Part shown: piece after piece, positions 11,401-23,058 of the stretch
Layout of the letters: each line of letters opens with the position of its first letter
How positions within the stretch are numbered: the first letter of the stretch is position 1
Source: Myotis daubentonii
Taxonomy: Eukaryota; Chordata; Mammalia; Chiroptera; Vespertilionidae
Length of the DNA stretch: 64,000 nt
NCBI RefSeq assembly: GCF_963259705.1
Contig: NC_081842.1
Coordinates: 91,874,433 to 91,938,432, forward strand
Direction of reading: 5' to 3'
Program-made: the position numbers and the translations under genes
Notes under the pieces: generated by a model
What the model was told of the DNA's origin: nothing
The model's input: only the letters and a program-made list of their open reading frames with translations
Databases searched by the model: none

Positions 11401-13526
11401 CAATCATAGTAGGTACTGCTGATGTCCTGTCCATAGTTATTTTACTGGCCTGTACGCTCATCAACCCAGCTGTAAGGGGCTGCATTAACAGCTTGCACTT
11501 GGGACAGTTGTGATGCTCCGCATCACACTGCATTCAGTGACTCACTAATTAATATGGGCCCTGTGGTCTATTTGCCTATGGTCAAGAGGATGACTCTGCA
11601 ATGTGACTTATGCTCATGAATCAGATCAAGCTAGTATTTATGTGAGACCGAACTCTTGCACATCATCTTCCCTTTCCCTATTTTACTTCCCTCATTCACT
11701 GGTTTTCTGATGAGAACTTCTTTAATTAATCTTGTGCACACAAATCCCGGACTCTGCCTTTGCTTGTGTGGTAACTAACCTTGTAGAGTTGGTATGCAAG
11801 TGGTGCCAGGAAGAACACTAAGGATGTGATTCTAGAAAAAGCTTACCAGCTAGCTACCTGACAATGAACACTCTGTCACTGAAATTAGGTGAAATGTTCA
11901 TTGTTCTTAGCATTCTGTACCACCAGTCTGTCATTAGGAATTCACCTGTGGTGAGCTGGGAAAAAAAAAAAAAAGAGGTGGAAGGAGATGCAGGGTACTT
12001 GCAATGGCAATAACTCTGGACTGGAAAAGAAGGGAACAAACTAATGATATGGACAGTGAAAAAGGCTGGCTATTGCTGAGCACCAATGAAAGAAAATAAT
12101 GAGCTCCAGATGATTAGTCACCAATGTAATATAAAGAGTGAAAATCAGAGGTCCTCAATGGCAGTGTTTAAGGACATATAAATCTCCTGTAGCTGGAGGG
12201 CTAATTATATTGAAGAGTAGGCTCAGAAACTACACATAAAAAGAGCAAAACTCCAGAAAAAGTTGAATTCTCAGCTCCTTCAGTTCTCCTATGCCTAATA
12301 GAAAAGAAGAACTGAGATTGAAAAATAAGGGTATCTGGATATATGCACTTGAGAACATTAAGCACCCAGATCCCTTTGACCTTCTGAGCTTCTAGATGTC
12401 ACCCACTCCCACCTTCTGTTTCTCTTACTCGTGTTTCTTTCAGAGGCCTCAATGCAGTGAGGTGCTTTGCAGGATAATACTTTTTCCTCGTCAGGATCTG
12501 CTCCAGTTTCCTATAAAGGCAACCAACTAAACAAGCAAATAAAAAACTAGAGGCAAATTTCAGCATGACCCAACTAGTGAAGTGCTGAGAGAGAAGAAAG
12601 GGAGAGAAGGATTATAAGAGGAGGGCTTATAAACTGTGGAATGTACCTGGGTTTTATTGACAAGGCCTGGGCTAGTTTGAGTCTCTTCTCACACTGATGG
12701 TATGAGATCAAAAGGGGTAGAACACAAATCTGAATATGGTGGTATTTGTGATATTAGGATAGTTTCCCATCAAACAACATTTAAGGCTCTGACTAGGGCA
12801 ACAAAGAGAGGAATACTAGCTCCAATTCAATCCTCTAATAGCTTTCAGAAACTGGGAAGCAAGACAGGGGGTGGACAATAACCAGCGTGACATGAAGTAG
12901 AAAAGCCAGAAGTGCCTGGAAGACAATGGAGGAAGGGGTAAAAGCACTCAGAGAAGTAGGCATGTTAGAGTGAATTAATTACATGAGACCAGAAGAACCA
13001 CTAGCTTGAAACATTTCTTCAAAGGATCCTCTATTTGTCAAGAAAGTGAGGATGCACAAGGGTGAAAACACTGGCATTAAGAGGCTCTGTAGGCTGGGAC
13101 TTAGGACAGGAAAATTGAGCCCATAATTGTGATCACAACTCTCAAAACAGAAAAGGCAGGTGGCCACACTTAACAAGCAGAAGTTAGATGGGCATAATCA
13201 TTGTAATGACCATCAATTTCTGAATGTCAGCCATGGTGATAGAACTGCTGGGGATCTATAACAATGAATAACATATTACAGCTTCCCTAGAGAAGCATTG
13301 CCAGATAAAATAAAAGGCATGTGATTAAGTTTAAATTTCAGATGAACAGTGCATAATTTTTTAGTGTAAGCATGTCCCAAATATTACTTTGGATATGTTT
13401 ATACTGAAAGCATTTTCATTATTTATCTGAAATTCAAATTTAGCTGGTATCCTGTATTTTTATTTGCCATATCTGACACACTTCTCTTAGAAACAAGATG
13501 ACCAGTCCACAGGGCACTGCTTAATA
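11401..13526. other. Intergenic stretch, nothing recognised
   Basis: No long frame, exon or clear repeat seen. One A15 run lies near 11959. Confidence 0.5.
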
Positions 13527-13528
13527 TA

Positions 13529-13651
13529 CAGGGTGGGTCAAAAGTGGGTTTACAGTTATTCATATGGAAAATAATGGAATAATTAAGAAATAATATAAGA
13601 ATAAACTGTTTTATGTAATCATGAATACAAACCTACTTTTGACCCATCCTG
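13529..13651. mobile_element. Mariner-type MITE, 123 bp, near-palindromic
   Basis: Inverted ends CAGGGTGGGTCAAAAGTGGG and CCTACTTTTGACCCATCCTG, flanked by TA on both sides (13527-13528 and 13652-13653). The interior is AT-rich and non-coding. A related but interrupted copy starts at 42780. Confidence 0.85.
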
Positions 13652-14159
13652 TATATAATTAAAGGTTGTCAAGAATAGATGAGCATAAAGCTTAGGTCAG
13701 CCAGCCTCATTGTAAAGGTTGCTATCCCCTTCTTAGGTTCCAACGTAAGACAGTTTTCACACCTGGAATTTATTAGCTAATGGAGAGATTGGGGTTCCCT
13801 TGAGGAAGGACCAGTATGCATTGTAATGATTCCCCCAGCTGTTCTCCAATGGAACGTATGTCAATTTACTCAGGTAATCATTCACTGAGGAAGAAAGAAA
13901 ACTTAGATCTTTTTAAAGCACTAGAATGCGGATTCTGAGTTTACATCGAAGCCAGCTTCATAACATCATCGTGGCACACCTCTTGGAGTATTGAAACTTG
14001 GGACTTGGTAATTACTAATAAATGGAGTCCTGGCCCAGGTCTGTCTTATAGCTGCCCCATTGAATCCACAGGCTCCTCCCTGGTCACTTTCCAGTTCCTT
14101 CGAAGTGTCAGAACTCCATTGCATATATACTCCATTCTCATGTTTTTTTTAATTATATA

Positions 14160-14430
14160 ATTTTATGTTCAGTAATTCCAAAAATAGGCAAAAATTATTA
14201 ATGTATAATAAGAGAGATTAATTAGAGTAATGGTTACCTGAGAGTGTATGCTATGGACAGGGGAGGGGACAAGTGGGTATTTTTGAAGAAGGCTTAGAAA
14301 TTTGGTTACACGGGCACATACAAAAAAAAATACATACACACAAGTAAAAATTCATCAAGTTATATACTTAAGATCTGCTTATTTTAGTATATCTGAATTA
14401 TACCTTTAATACAAATATAAAATATTTCCA
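14160..14430 (+). repeat. Old L1 3' UTR fragment, plus strand
   Basis: GAGTAATGGTTACCTGAGAG, GGACAGGGGAGGGGACAAG, TTTGGTTACACGGGCACATAC, AAAAATTCATCAAGTTATATAC and a final TATACCTTTAATACAAATATAAA follow the 3' UTR of old mammalian L1 subfamilies. Confidence 0.65.
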
Positions 14431-14748
14431 TAAATCAAATCATATAAAATATAAAATCATTTGTTATCAAAATCTACTTTATCTCCAAGATTTCCTACCT
14501 CTGCAAAAGGTATCAGAAATGCAGACTAAAAACTTCAGAATTCTATTCTATTATTTTATTTTCTTTCTTCTCACTTCTAATTGCTCACCAATTCCCATAA
14601 ATTTTCCTTTAGATAATGTTTATGAATTGTGTCCTATCTTTTGCTTATAAACATAATTTCCTAGTTTAGGCTCTTTGTTTATTATATTTTTAAAGTATTT
14701 CTAAGTTTACCAAGTAGTCTTTAGTTTCTTCCTCTTTCAATATTTCTT

Positions 14749-14789
14749 TTTTAAAAATCTTTATTGTTGAAAGTATTACATATGTCCCC
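14749..14789 (-). mobile_element. 41-bp L1 3' end insertion with perfect target duplication
   Basis: Only the last ~40 bases of an L1 or half-LINE are present, minus strand (TTTAAAAATCTTTATTGTTG then AAAGTATTACATATGTCCCC on the plus strand), as at 17690. The 13-mer TTCAATATTTCTT occurs directly on each side (14736-14748 and 14790-14802). Confidence 0.85.
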
Positions 14790-14939
14790 TTCAATATTTC
14801 TTACATTTTGCTATAATTAACTTTTCTAAAGCATAAATATATCTGCTTATGTCACTTGTCTACTAAAAAATTTTAAAGTCTGTGGCCTATAAAGTCTCAC
14901 AATGTGTTTGTTTATATGTTTTTCTCTTTCATTTCTTCT

Positions 14940-15480
14940 TTCTATCCTTCCCTTCCAAAAAAATATTGTTATGCTACTAGTAGTCTTTAGGTGTTTCCCT
15001 TACTTTATATTCTTGCCAACAATTAATATTATCAGATTTTGTAAGTTTGGAATCATATACTATGTAAAATAGTATCTCACTGTGCATTTAATTAGCATTT
15101 CATTAATTGCTAAATGTTAAGACAAATCTTTTTATATGTGTATTGGCCATTTGTATTTTCTGTGAAATGTCTTTATCACATTTCAAGCAGGCAGTCTTTT
15201 TTAAAAAATAGAATCTAGATTTATTTTTCATTATATGTATAGCAAATATTTTCTCTTAGTTTTTATTATATGTTTTACTCTACAATACTTTTAATGGACT
15301 TAAGTTATCAATTTTAATGTAGTCAAATGCATTAATATTTTCTCTTATATTTAGTACTTCTGTTTTCTTTTTAAATAAAACTACATCCTGAGGACATAAA
15401 TGTTCTAATCTTCTTTTTGTTCTAATGCTTATAAAATTTGCCTGTCACATTTAAGTTCTTCGTCTCTGTTGTATCATGAA
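14940..15480 (-). repeat. Old L1 ORF2 fragment, minus strand
   Basis: Antisense L1 phrases are visible: AGTATCTCACTGTGCATTTAATTAGCATTTC, TATGTGTATTGGCCATTTGTA, AGCAAATATTTTCTC and TCAATTTTAATGTAGTCAAATG. No open frame remains. The next 400 bases (15481-15880) hold nothing I recognise. Confidence 0.6.
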
Positions 15481-15879
15481 GGAGGAATCCAACTACATAT
15501 GTCACATTTATAAAATTGTTTAAATAAGAATTCCTCTGTCAATAACATGTTATATTCCTTAAGAAGAAAGAAATAAAATACAGTGAATTATGTGCATTCA
15601 AAAGTCTTGAGAGGATTAGAGAAATAGGGTCTAGGCTGGGCTTCCAAGAATGATTTTCAACAAGCCAATGCATAAATGGATAACTAAAGAAACAGTTACC
15701 TTTGTTACAATAGAACAAGTTTGTGTGGCAACTATAGGCTTCAGAATAGTATCATCTTACCTGCACTCTAGGAATAAGATGGCTGCCTCACCGACTATTT
15801 CGTCCATAGATATACCATCACATTAAATTCCTTAAATGTATTATCTTCTCTGTACTTCAGCTAGATTTGAATTTCCTGG

Positions 15880-16250
15880 GTGGGTCTGATCTAATCAGAT
15901 GATCCCTTTAAAAAATAGAGGTGGAGGACTTGGGAGCAGTAGACTCTCTCTTTACTCATTGGTATCTTTAAGAAAGCTAGCTGCCATAAATTCTACAGCT
16001 TACACAGAAATGAATTCTACCAAGAACCACACAAACTCAGAAGACCCCTCAATGAGAAGAAGACTCAGGTGAGATCACTACTGCAGATGACACCCAGATG
16101 GCAACCTCATTACACCTGAAAGAGGAGCAGATAAGCAGGGCCCGAAATCCTGACCCATAAAACGCTATGGGATGATAAATGAGTGCCTTCTAGGCAACTA
16201 ATTTTATGGTACTTTGTTATATAGCATAGAACACTAATATAATATATTTA
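15880..16250 (+). repeat. MLT1-type (ERVL-MaLR) LTR, 3' part
   Basis: The run ATCCTGACCCATAAAACGC, TATGGGATGATAAATGAGTG, TAGGCAACTAATTTTATGGT, TTTGTTATATAGCATAGAACACTAATA is the 3' end of a mammal-wide MLT1 LTR, including the ATAAATG polyadenylation region. Diverged and ancient. Confidence 0.65.
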
Positions 16251-16288
16251 ATTTGAAGCTGTTTATTTCTGGCTCATCTTGGCCATTT

Positions 16289-17178
16289 TGTTATTGGCGG
16301 TGAGAACAGCGCCAGCTGTTAGACCCACCGGTCAGACTGAAGATCAGTTCAGCAAGCTTGATACTTGAGTTTTGTCGAGGAAAATATTCAGAGTCAAGAT
16401 TCAAAGTATAAGAGAAAGTTTATTTAGGAAGTGACAGTGGTAGAAGTGAGTGCCAGAAGAAATGGGCTCAGGAAACAAGTTACAGAGGCAAAGGAAAAGT
16501 CCCCCAGAGCTTAGGAGAAAGAGAGAGGCAAGGACAATGCGCCTGTGGAATGGGGTGGGGACAAGGTGTGCTCCCAGGTGAACAGTGAGCTGGGTCCTCT
16601 GTCTTAAGTGCTTTTAAGGCTGGGATTTTAGGGGAGCACCAGGGGAGGATCTCAAAATAATATCAGATTTCTAGGTATGTCCTTTCAGAGTCATGGTCTC
16701 CAGTGATTGGTCGGCACCAGGAAAGGAGGTCAATATTCAATGCAGCTGGCCCTGAGGTCAGCCATTGTGTCACTTGTCTGGTTTTGGTGCTTTTCTGGGC
16801 TTGGAGATGAAACACAATTGAGGCCTAGATGTATTTGATGTGGGTTAGAACCTCACTGTTTTGGGAGCTTAATGCTTAAGGGCTCTTCTCTGGCCCCTTT
16901 GTTTATTTCCCCTCTAAGGGGGTCTAACTCTCAGGACTAGTGGACATGTGAGGAAAGGTCAGGGGAGGGTCCGAACTGCAAAATCAGTGACAAGAACGGT
17001 CAGGGGGTCTAAAACACATGACCAGCAATATGCTGGGGGAGCAGAGGTTACCGAGGGAGCCAGGTCCATGTTTTCCCAGTTTTCCCCATTGCTAGGCAGC
17101 TACAGCTTTCCACCCTGGTGACCTTCCATACCTGGTCTATGGTCCTTGCTCTACTCATATGCCTACCGCAATTCAACA
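16289..17178 (-). mobile_element. Solo retroviral LTR, about 890 bp, minus strand
   Basis: Read on the minus strand it starts TGTTGAATTGCGG and ends CGCCAATAACA, with an AATAAACTTTCTC polyadenylation signal about 130 bases before that end, followed by pyrimidine-rich R/U5-like sequence. The middle is GC-richer than its surroundings. Both flanks carry ATTT/TTTT, compatible with a short target duplication. No internal retroviral sequence is attached. The class is not resolved by eye. Confidence 0.6.
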
Positions 17179-17394
17179 TTTTGTCTTTATTTGTGAAGCT
17201 TTGACATGTATGATTATTATCCTAAAATTTCATTGAATCTCTTTTAAACGTTATTCAATTGATCTTCCTTTCATTCTACTCTTACATTCTCTGTTCCTGT
17301 GGTTCCACATCCTTACCAGTATTTTATGCTGTCAGTGTTCGGGATCCTGTCTTTGGTGCTGTATCTAAAAAGATCAACATATCCAGCATTGAAC

Positions 17395-18135
17395 AGATTC
17401 CACGTTACCCTGTAGGAGTTTTATAGTTTTACTTTTTACATTTACACCTAGGATGCATTTAGTTATTTTTTTGTGAAAAATATGTTTCTATCTAGATTCA
17501 TTTTTTTGCTTGCAAGTTTTTCAGTTGTTCCAACATCATTTTTTGAAAAAAGGATTTTTTCCCCTCCATTATATTGCCATTGCCCCTTTGTAAAAAAAAG
17601 TGGTCTATAAATAGTCGTGTAAGTATCTCTCTGGGCTCTCTGATACATTGATCTATTTGTCAATTCTTCTGCCAATATTACATTTTTTTAAAAAAGTTGA
17701 ATCTTTATTGTTGAAAGTATTACATATGTCTCCCTTTTCCCTTCATTGACCCCTTCTAACCCCCACCCCCACCCCAGGTCTTCACCACCCTATTGTCTGT
17801 GTCCATGGGTTATACATATATACATACAAGTTCTTTGGTTGATCTCTTCCCACCCACCCCACAGTCTATTCTATGCTTCTATGTCTCTGGATATATTTTG
17901 TTCATCAATATATTTTGTTCATTAGATTCCATATATGAGTGAGATCATGTGATACTTGTCTTTCTCTGACTGGCTTATTTTACTTAGCATAATACTCTCC
18001 ATCACATTTTTTAAATTACTGTAGCTTTATAGTAAGTCTTGAAATCAAGTTGTGTAAGTCCTCCAACGTTTTCTCTTAATATTGTTCTGGCTATTCTGGG
18101 TCTTTTGCTTCTTCTAAATTTTTAATAAATTTTTG
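17395..18135 (-). repeat. Old L1 ORF2 fragment, minus strand, interrupted
   Basis: Antisense L1 phrases: TCAGTTGTTCCAACATCATTTTTTGAAAA, CCATTGCCCCTTTGTA, TTGATCTATTTGTCAATTCTTCTGCCAATA, then after the insert at 17690-18003, ACTGTAGCTTTATAGTAAGTC and ATTGTTCTGGCTATTCTGGGTC. The two halves join logically across the younger insert. Confidence 0.7.
17690..18003 (-). mobile_element. 5'-truncated L1 3' UTR insertion, minus strand
   Basis: The sequence matches the antisense of the bat L1 3' end: ATCTTTATTGTTGAAAGTATTACATATGTC, the C-rich ACCCCAGGTCTTCACC tract, AGTTCTTTGGTTGATCTCTT, ATGAGTGAGATCATGTG and GGCTTATTTTACTTAGCATAATACTCTCC. ACATTTTTT occurs at both edges (17680 and 18004) as a short target duplication inside the older L1. 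Confidence 0.8.
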
Positions 18136-18429
18136 TCTTTAGTTTTTTCTTATTTGCTACTCAACTTTTGGATTGAAACACATATACTACCACTCTAAAT
18201 CCTGCTTGCTTAATTTCCTTTTTTATTAGTTACACTTGAAATTTTACCATACAGTTAGATTCATAACTTAAAGAGCTTAGTTTGTTAACTGTTTATTTCA
18301 TCAATCTCCTGAATTACATGCAATTTTTTGATCCAATATTTTTAGTCTTGCATTCCTTTTTATGCCAATTATTGTTATTCATTTTAATTGAATGGTTGTC
18401 TAGTTTTATCTTCTTTATTTATTATTTGA

Positions 18430-19729
18430 CTAGGGGCCCGGTGCACGAAATTCGTGCACTGCGTGTTGGGGGGAGGGAGGGAGTGTCCCTCAGCCCAGCC
18501 TGCCCCCTCTCACATACTGGGAGCCCTCAGGCGTTGACCCCCATCACCCTCCAATCGCAGGATCGGCCCCTTGCCCAGGTCTGACGCCTCTGACAGAGGT
18601 GTCAGGCCTGGGCAGGGGACCCTCATTTCCCCCATCACTGGTTCTGCCCCCAGCCCAGGCCTGATGCCTCTGGCCCAGGCATCAGGCCTGGGCAGGGGAC
18701 CCCCAGAACCCTCCGATTGCTGGCTCTGCCCCTTGCCCAGGCCTGACGCCTCAGCCAGAGGTGTAGACCCCCATCACCCTCGGATCACCTGATCGGCCCC
18801 TTGCCCAGGCCTGACGCCTCCACCAGAGGTGTCAGGCTTGGAGAGGGGACCCCCATCTCCCCCCGATCACTGGCTCTGGCCCCCGCCCAGGCCTGAGGCC
18901 TCTGGCCCAGGAATCATGCCTGGGCAGGGGACCCCCATCTCCCTCTGATCGCTTGCTCCACCCCCCGCCCAAGCCTGACGCCTCTGACCCAGGCTTCAGG
19001 CCTGGGCAAGGGGACCATCATATCCCTCCAATCCCCGGCTGTGCCCCCCGCCCAGGCCTGATGCCTCGGCCAGAGGAGTTGACCCTCATCACCCTCCGAT
19101 CACCAATCACCGGATCGGCCCCTTGACCAGGCCTGACGCCTCCACCAGAGGTGTCAGGCCTGGGCAGGGGAGCCCCAGCTCCCCGCTGTTGTAGGCTCCG
19201 CCCCTGCCCAGGCCTAACGCCTCTGGCCTAGGCGTCCGGCCCCGGGCAGCGGGGACCCGCAGCTGCAGCGGCCCCGCGATCATGGGCTCCTCTTTAGGCC
19301 CAGGGAAGGGACCCCTAGCTCCCGGGACTGCCAGCTTTGACCGTGTCCATCTCCCATCGCTGGCTCCACCCCTACTTCCTGCTATCACTGGCTAGGGCGG
19401 CAAAGGCACCTGATTCTCCGATCATGGCTGGGGGGCAGGGCCAAGGAGGCCCCAGGGCCGCCTTGGCCCTGCCCCCCAGCTCTTAGCTCCCCCCTGGGTT
19501 TCCGATCACTGTCAGTGGCAGGGGGCTTCTTCCTGCTTTCCCTTTCGCCTCCCTGCATTGTGCCTACATATGCAAATTAACCGCCATCTTGTTGGCAGTT
19601 AACTGCCAATCTTAGTTGGCAGTTAACTGCCAATCATAGTTGGCAGTTAATTTGCATATAGCCCTGATTAGCCAATGAAAAGGGTATCGTCGTACACCAA
19701 TCACCATTTTTCTCTTTTATTAGTGTAGA
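18430..19729 (-). mobile_element. 1.3-kb HeliBat-type Helitron, minus strand
   Basis: Minus-strand 5' end TCTACACTAATAAAAGAG at 19729, 3' hairpin GTGCACGAATTTCGTGCAC-like then CCCCTAG at 18430, and flanks A (18429) and T (19730) as expected for Helitron insertion between A and T. The interior is GC-rich and holds diverged tandem units around CCAGGCCTGACGCCTCTGGC. Near the 5' end the 18-bp palindrome TTGGCAGTTAACTGCCAA occurs twice (19592 and 19616). It shares its whole structure with 29794-31013. No Rep/Hel protein is encoded. Confidence 0.9.
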
Positions 19730-20277
19730 TACTCTTAATGTCTAGCTTTTTACAAATTCCCTCAAGGATTACATATTATTCATATTGTACTAAAATATGT
19801 GTACGTACTTTAGAAATACTGTTAGTGAAATTCAGTTGGTGGTAAATTCTAACTTTTATTTATTTTGAATATGTTTATGTTTTGCCTTCATTCATGAAAG
19901 AGGTTTTTTTTTGGCATACAGCACTGTAAGATAAAGTAAGGGCTAGGAGAATTCTGTAGGATAAGAACTCATGAATCTAAGTGCCATTTGGGGCTGATGT
20001 ATCAGGAAGATAGTGACTCTTGAGTACTTTTATGTAGAGTTCCAGGCTGTTGAAGCTTAGAGGATTCCCTTAGAAATGGAGAAGAAAGACCCTGAAAACT
20101 ATTTCCCCAACTCATGCTATACTAATCGAGTCCTCCTAAGTAGGAGGACTTACTCCCTTGTGGAAAATGTATAATCACATCACCTTTGCCTGGACCGTAG
20201 TCATACTCACTAGGATGTTTCTTCAGCAAGTTATTTATGATACTACTGAGTATAAGTATGAAAAGTTGATTTTAAAA
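19730..20277. other. Intergenic stretch, nothing recognised
   Basis: AT-rich, with no named repeat or frame of note. Confidence 0.5.
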
Positions 20278-20481
20278 AAATAGTACTCTGCCCAGCCAGT
20301 GTGGCTCAGTGGTTGAGCATTGACTTATGAACCAGGAAGGCATGGTGTGATTCCTGGTCAGGGCACATGCCTAGGTTGCAAGCTCAATCCCCAGTTGGGG
20401 TCTTGCAGGAGGCAGCCAATCAATGATTCTCTCTCATCATTGATGTTTCCATCTCCCCTTCTCCCTTCCTCTCTGAAATTA

Positions 20482-20798
20482 TCTACACCAATAAAAAGAT
20501 GCAAATTGGCCATACCTTTGTGACACCCAACAGCCAATCAGGAGTGGGTATGCAAATTAACCCAACAAAGATGGAGGGTTAATTTTCATACACAGGCACC
20601 AAGCAGCTGGGGCAGGGCAGGATGCTTGCATTGTCACCATGGCTATGACATAGGCGTTACGCATTGCCCCAGCCACTCTGGGCCTCTGGGCAGCATAGGA
20701 AGGCAGAAAGGCAGCTCTGGGCCAGAGCGAAGGCAGTGCCAGCAGCCAGGGAAAGGAAGTCCCATTCTTTCATGAATCTTTGTGCATTGGGCCTCTAA
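20482..20798 (+). mobile_element. Small HeliBat-type Helitron
   Basis: 5' TCTACACCAATAAAAAGATG, internal GCCAATCAGGAGTG and AACAAAGATGGAGGG, and 3' hairpin region GAATCTTTGTGCATTGGGCC ending CTCTAA. The next Helitron starts at the very next base (T 20799). Confidence 0.85.
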
Positions 20799-21490
20799 TC
20801 CTATATAATAAAAGCTTAATATACAAATAGACTAAATGGTGGAATGACCGGCGGAACTGAACCAAGTCCAGCACAGACAATGGTGAACCTGAGGAGGGGC
20901 GATGAAGTATTAAAGAAAACAGACAAGAGTATATAGTTAGGGCCAGGTGGATCACTGCATCTGGATGAGGACACAGTGACCCCACCTGTAAGCTGAATCT
21001 TTATTTTATAGTCAGATCACACAAAGCAAAACAAGGGAGTGGTCAAGATATTAACAAAGTTCTTGCGAGTTTTAAATCTGTTTCTTTCCTATTATTGCAA
21101 TTCTCTGAACTCTATCAAGCTTTGCTTTGGCAGCACTTGCTGTACCTCCCTCAGCCCACATCCCTCAGCTACCTAGGACCACAAGGATAGACTATAAGGT
21201 CAAGCTTACATACAACCATAGCCTTTGGCTATAATTGTGCTGGGAGGATTTTGCCCTCTAAGCTGGGACTTGTATGTGGCTTTGCCACAAGAGGACTATG
21301 CCCTCTCGTCAGTCCATGGCTTGATCCTGTCCAAACACTGTAGCCGCTCTCCATATGGAATGACCGGTCTCTATGACACATACTGACCACCAGGGGACAG
21401 ACACTCAACGAAGGAGCTGCTCCCAGCCTGCAGGCCCTAGGCCAGCCAAGGAGGGTGCCAGCCAATTACCCTTCCAGTTGCCCCATAGAG
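20799..21490 (+). mobile_element. HeliBat 5' half, plus strand, interrupted by an LTR
   Basis: TCCTATATAATAAAAGC is an exact Helitron 5' end. The conserved leader continues to the GGAATGACCGG units, is broken by the LTR at 20858-21355, and resumes GACCGGTCTCTATGACACAT, CTGACCACCAGGGGACAGAC. No plus-strand 3' hairpin with CTAG is found before the opposite-facing 5' end at 22274, so the 3' half is missing. The right limit is approximate. Confidence 0.7.
20858..21355 (-). mobile_element. Probable solo LTR inside a Helitron, minus strand
   Basis: The minus strand ends ...GGACTTGGTTCA and carries TATAAAATAAAG about 160 bases before that end, like a polyadenylation signal followed by R/U5. CGGAAC (20852-20857) and TGGAAT (21356-21361) could be a 6-bp duplication with two transitions. 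The interior shows no Helitron or SINE motif. Called from structure only. Confidence 0.5.
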
Positions 21491-22274
21491 GGAGATGACC
21501 AGCAGCAATGGTGAGGGGCATGGCCAGCCGGCAAACTGGTGGCAGTGGGGGGGGGGGGTTGGCTGGCACCCCCCCCCCCCGATCGTCCTGCTGGTCGCCT
21601 TCCACAGAAGTAGGGCATGGCCATGGGGATCAGCCTGCTGTGGGAGTGCTGCTCATCCTGGTCAACCAAGTGGCTGTGGACCCATCCTCTAAGTGGCTGC
21701 TGAATGAGGAAATTAGGCTGAGCTGATATTTTAGGGTAATGTCTTGGGTAAAGTCATGGCCTGTGTCCTGGAGGAACCTGGAAGAGAGCTTTGCAACCCA
21801 AAGCCACTTGGTGAATGTCCTTGATATGTGATGCCAGGTCAGTGACACCATGGGGGATGTTCAGGGAAGCCATGCTCCAGGATCCTCAGTCATCAGGACA
21901 ACCTCTTTAGGGAGTCCACAGTCATGTCCCCTCTTGCCATCCACCTATGCCAGCTCCCCATACTCTTTCTAGAACACATCTTAGAGGGCCTGCATCAGTA
22001 GTGGGGTCAGGCCAGAGTCTGGATTGTCTCAGATATTTGATAGGTGCAGAGATTCGGCCTCACCCTGGGCCTGCTAACGGCTGCTCCTGTTGTGGGAGCA
22101 GCTGCTCATCTTGGTCAGCTGAGCTGTGCTCCCATTTTGAGAGTGCACTGACCACACGGCGGGCAGCTCCTATTTTGAGTGTCTGCCCCCTGGTGGTCAG
22201 TGTGTATCATAGCAACTGGTTGACTGGTTATTCTGGTCATTCCTCCATTTGGTCGCTGGGCTTTTATATATATG
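21491..22274 (-). mobile_element. HeliBat 5' half, minus strand, with unexplained insert
   Basis: The right end (22274, minus strand ATATATAAAAGCCCAGCGACC) and CACTGACCACACGGCGGGCAG near 22144 are Helitron 5' features. GC-rich spacer at 21491-21690 includes G10 and C11 runs. A non-Helitron-looking stretch at 21690-22070 lies between two related copies of GGGAGYRSTGCTCATCYTGG (about 21644 and 22096). The 3' terminus is absent. The left limit is approximate. Confidence 0.6.
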
Positions 22275-22996
22275 TTAGGGGCCCAGTGAATGAATTTGTG
22301 TACCTTGAAAGGAACTGTGGGCTGTGAGGCTGTGGTAGGCACAAGGGTGGGTCTTGGCCAATCCTCCGCACTCTCCGCCCAGCCCCTCCTGCCACAGCCC
22401 CCGGTCCACTGTATGCCAGCAGCCCTGCTCCTGCTGCCACCAGTCCCACACGCTGACGGCGCCGGTCCCACTCGCACCCACTCATGGCTTGGAGTGATTG
22501 GGGCCGGCACCATCAGTGGGTGCGAGGGGCAGCTGCTGCCCTGATCACCTCTCAGGAGCAGGGGGAGGTGGAGAAGCCCTCAAGGGCAATCAGGACTGGC
22601 ACCCACCACTTGCACCTCCTGATGGCACAGAACGATCAGGAGCAGCTCCGGGCACTGGCAGTGGGTGCAAGCAGCAGCTCCATTGCCAGCTGCAGGTGTG
22701 AGCAGGGCCAGTGCTGGCATTGGGTGTGAGCGGCAGCTCTGGCACCAGCAGCAGGTGTGAGCACCGGGTGGGACTGCGGCACGCGGGAGCAAAGAATTTC
22801 CAGTAACCACCAGAGGCTTGCCCCGATGACAGTGAGCCTTGGTCTAGTGCCCCCGCTTACCTGCTCCATGACCTGCTGTGAACAGCGCCCGCCATGTTCT
22901 GCACATGCTCCCTGGTGGCCAGCATATGTCATAGCAACTGTTCGATTGTTTGGCTGTTCCAGATTTTCTGCCGTTTGGTCTATTTGCATATTAGGA
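22275..22996 (-). mobile_element. HeliBat-type Helitron, minus strand
   Basis: The minus-strand 3' end is CCCCTAA at 22275 after a degenerate hairpin (GTACACAAATTCATTCAC). The 5' side shows CAAATAGACC, CAACAGTTGC... and GCAAATAGACC up to CCTAATATGCAAATAG near 22996, lacking the outermost TATAATAAAAG. The interior is GC-rich with no coding capacity I can support. Confidence 0.75.
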
Positions 22997-23058
22997 GATC
23001 TAAAGAAATAGTACTCTAGAGCCAGATAAAAAGATGTTCTGAAACATAATTGATTATA

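Larger units (their letters stand above)
20290..23005 (+). mobile_element. Ves SINE split by a 2.5-kb Helitron cluster
   Basis: The SINE head and body occupy 20290-20481 (CAGCCAGTGTGGCTCAGTGG through CTTCCTCTCTGAAATTA). At 20482 a Helitron begins within the tail. The SINE's left target duplication AAATAGTACTCT (20278-20289) reappears exactly at 23006-23017, after the Helitron cluster. All of 20482 to about 22998 therefore lies inside this one SINE, with residual tail ATCTAAAG before 23006. Confidence 0.85.

Noticed and set aside
22115..22989. Several overlapping GC-rich frames around 22.1-23.0 kb on both strands
   Set aside because: Open by base composition inside Helitrons, with no recognisable protein family.
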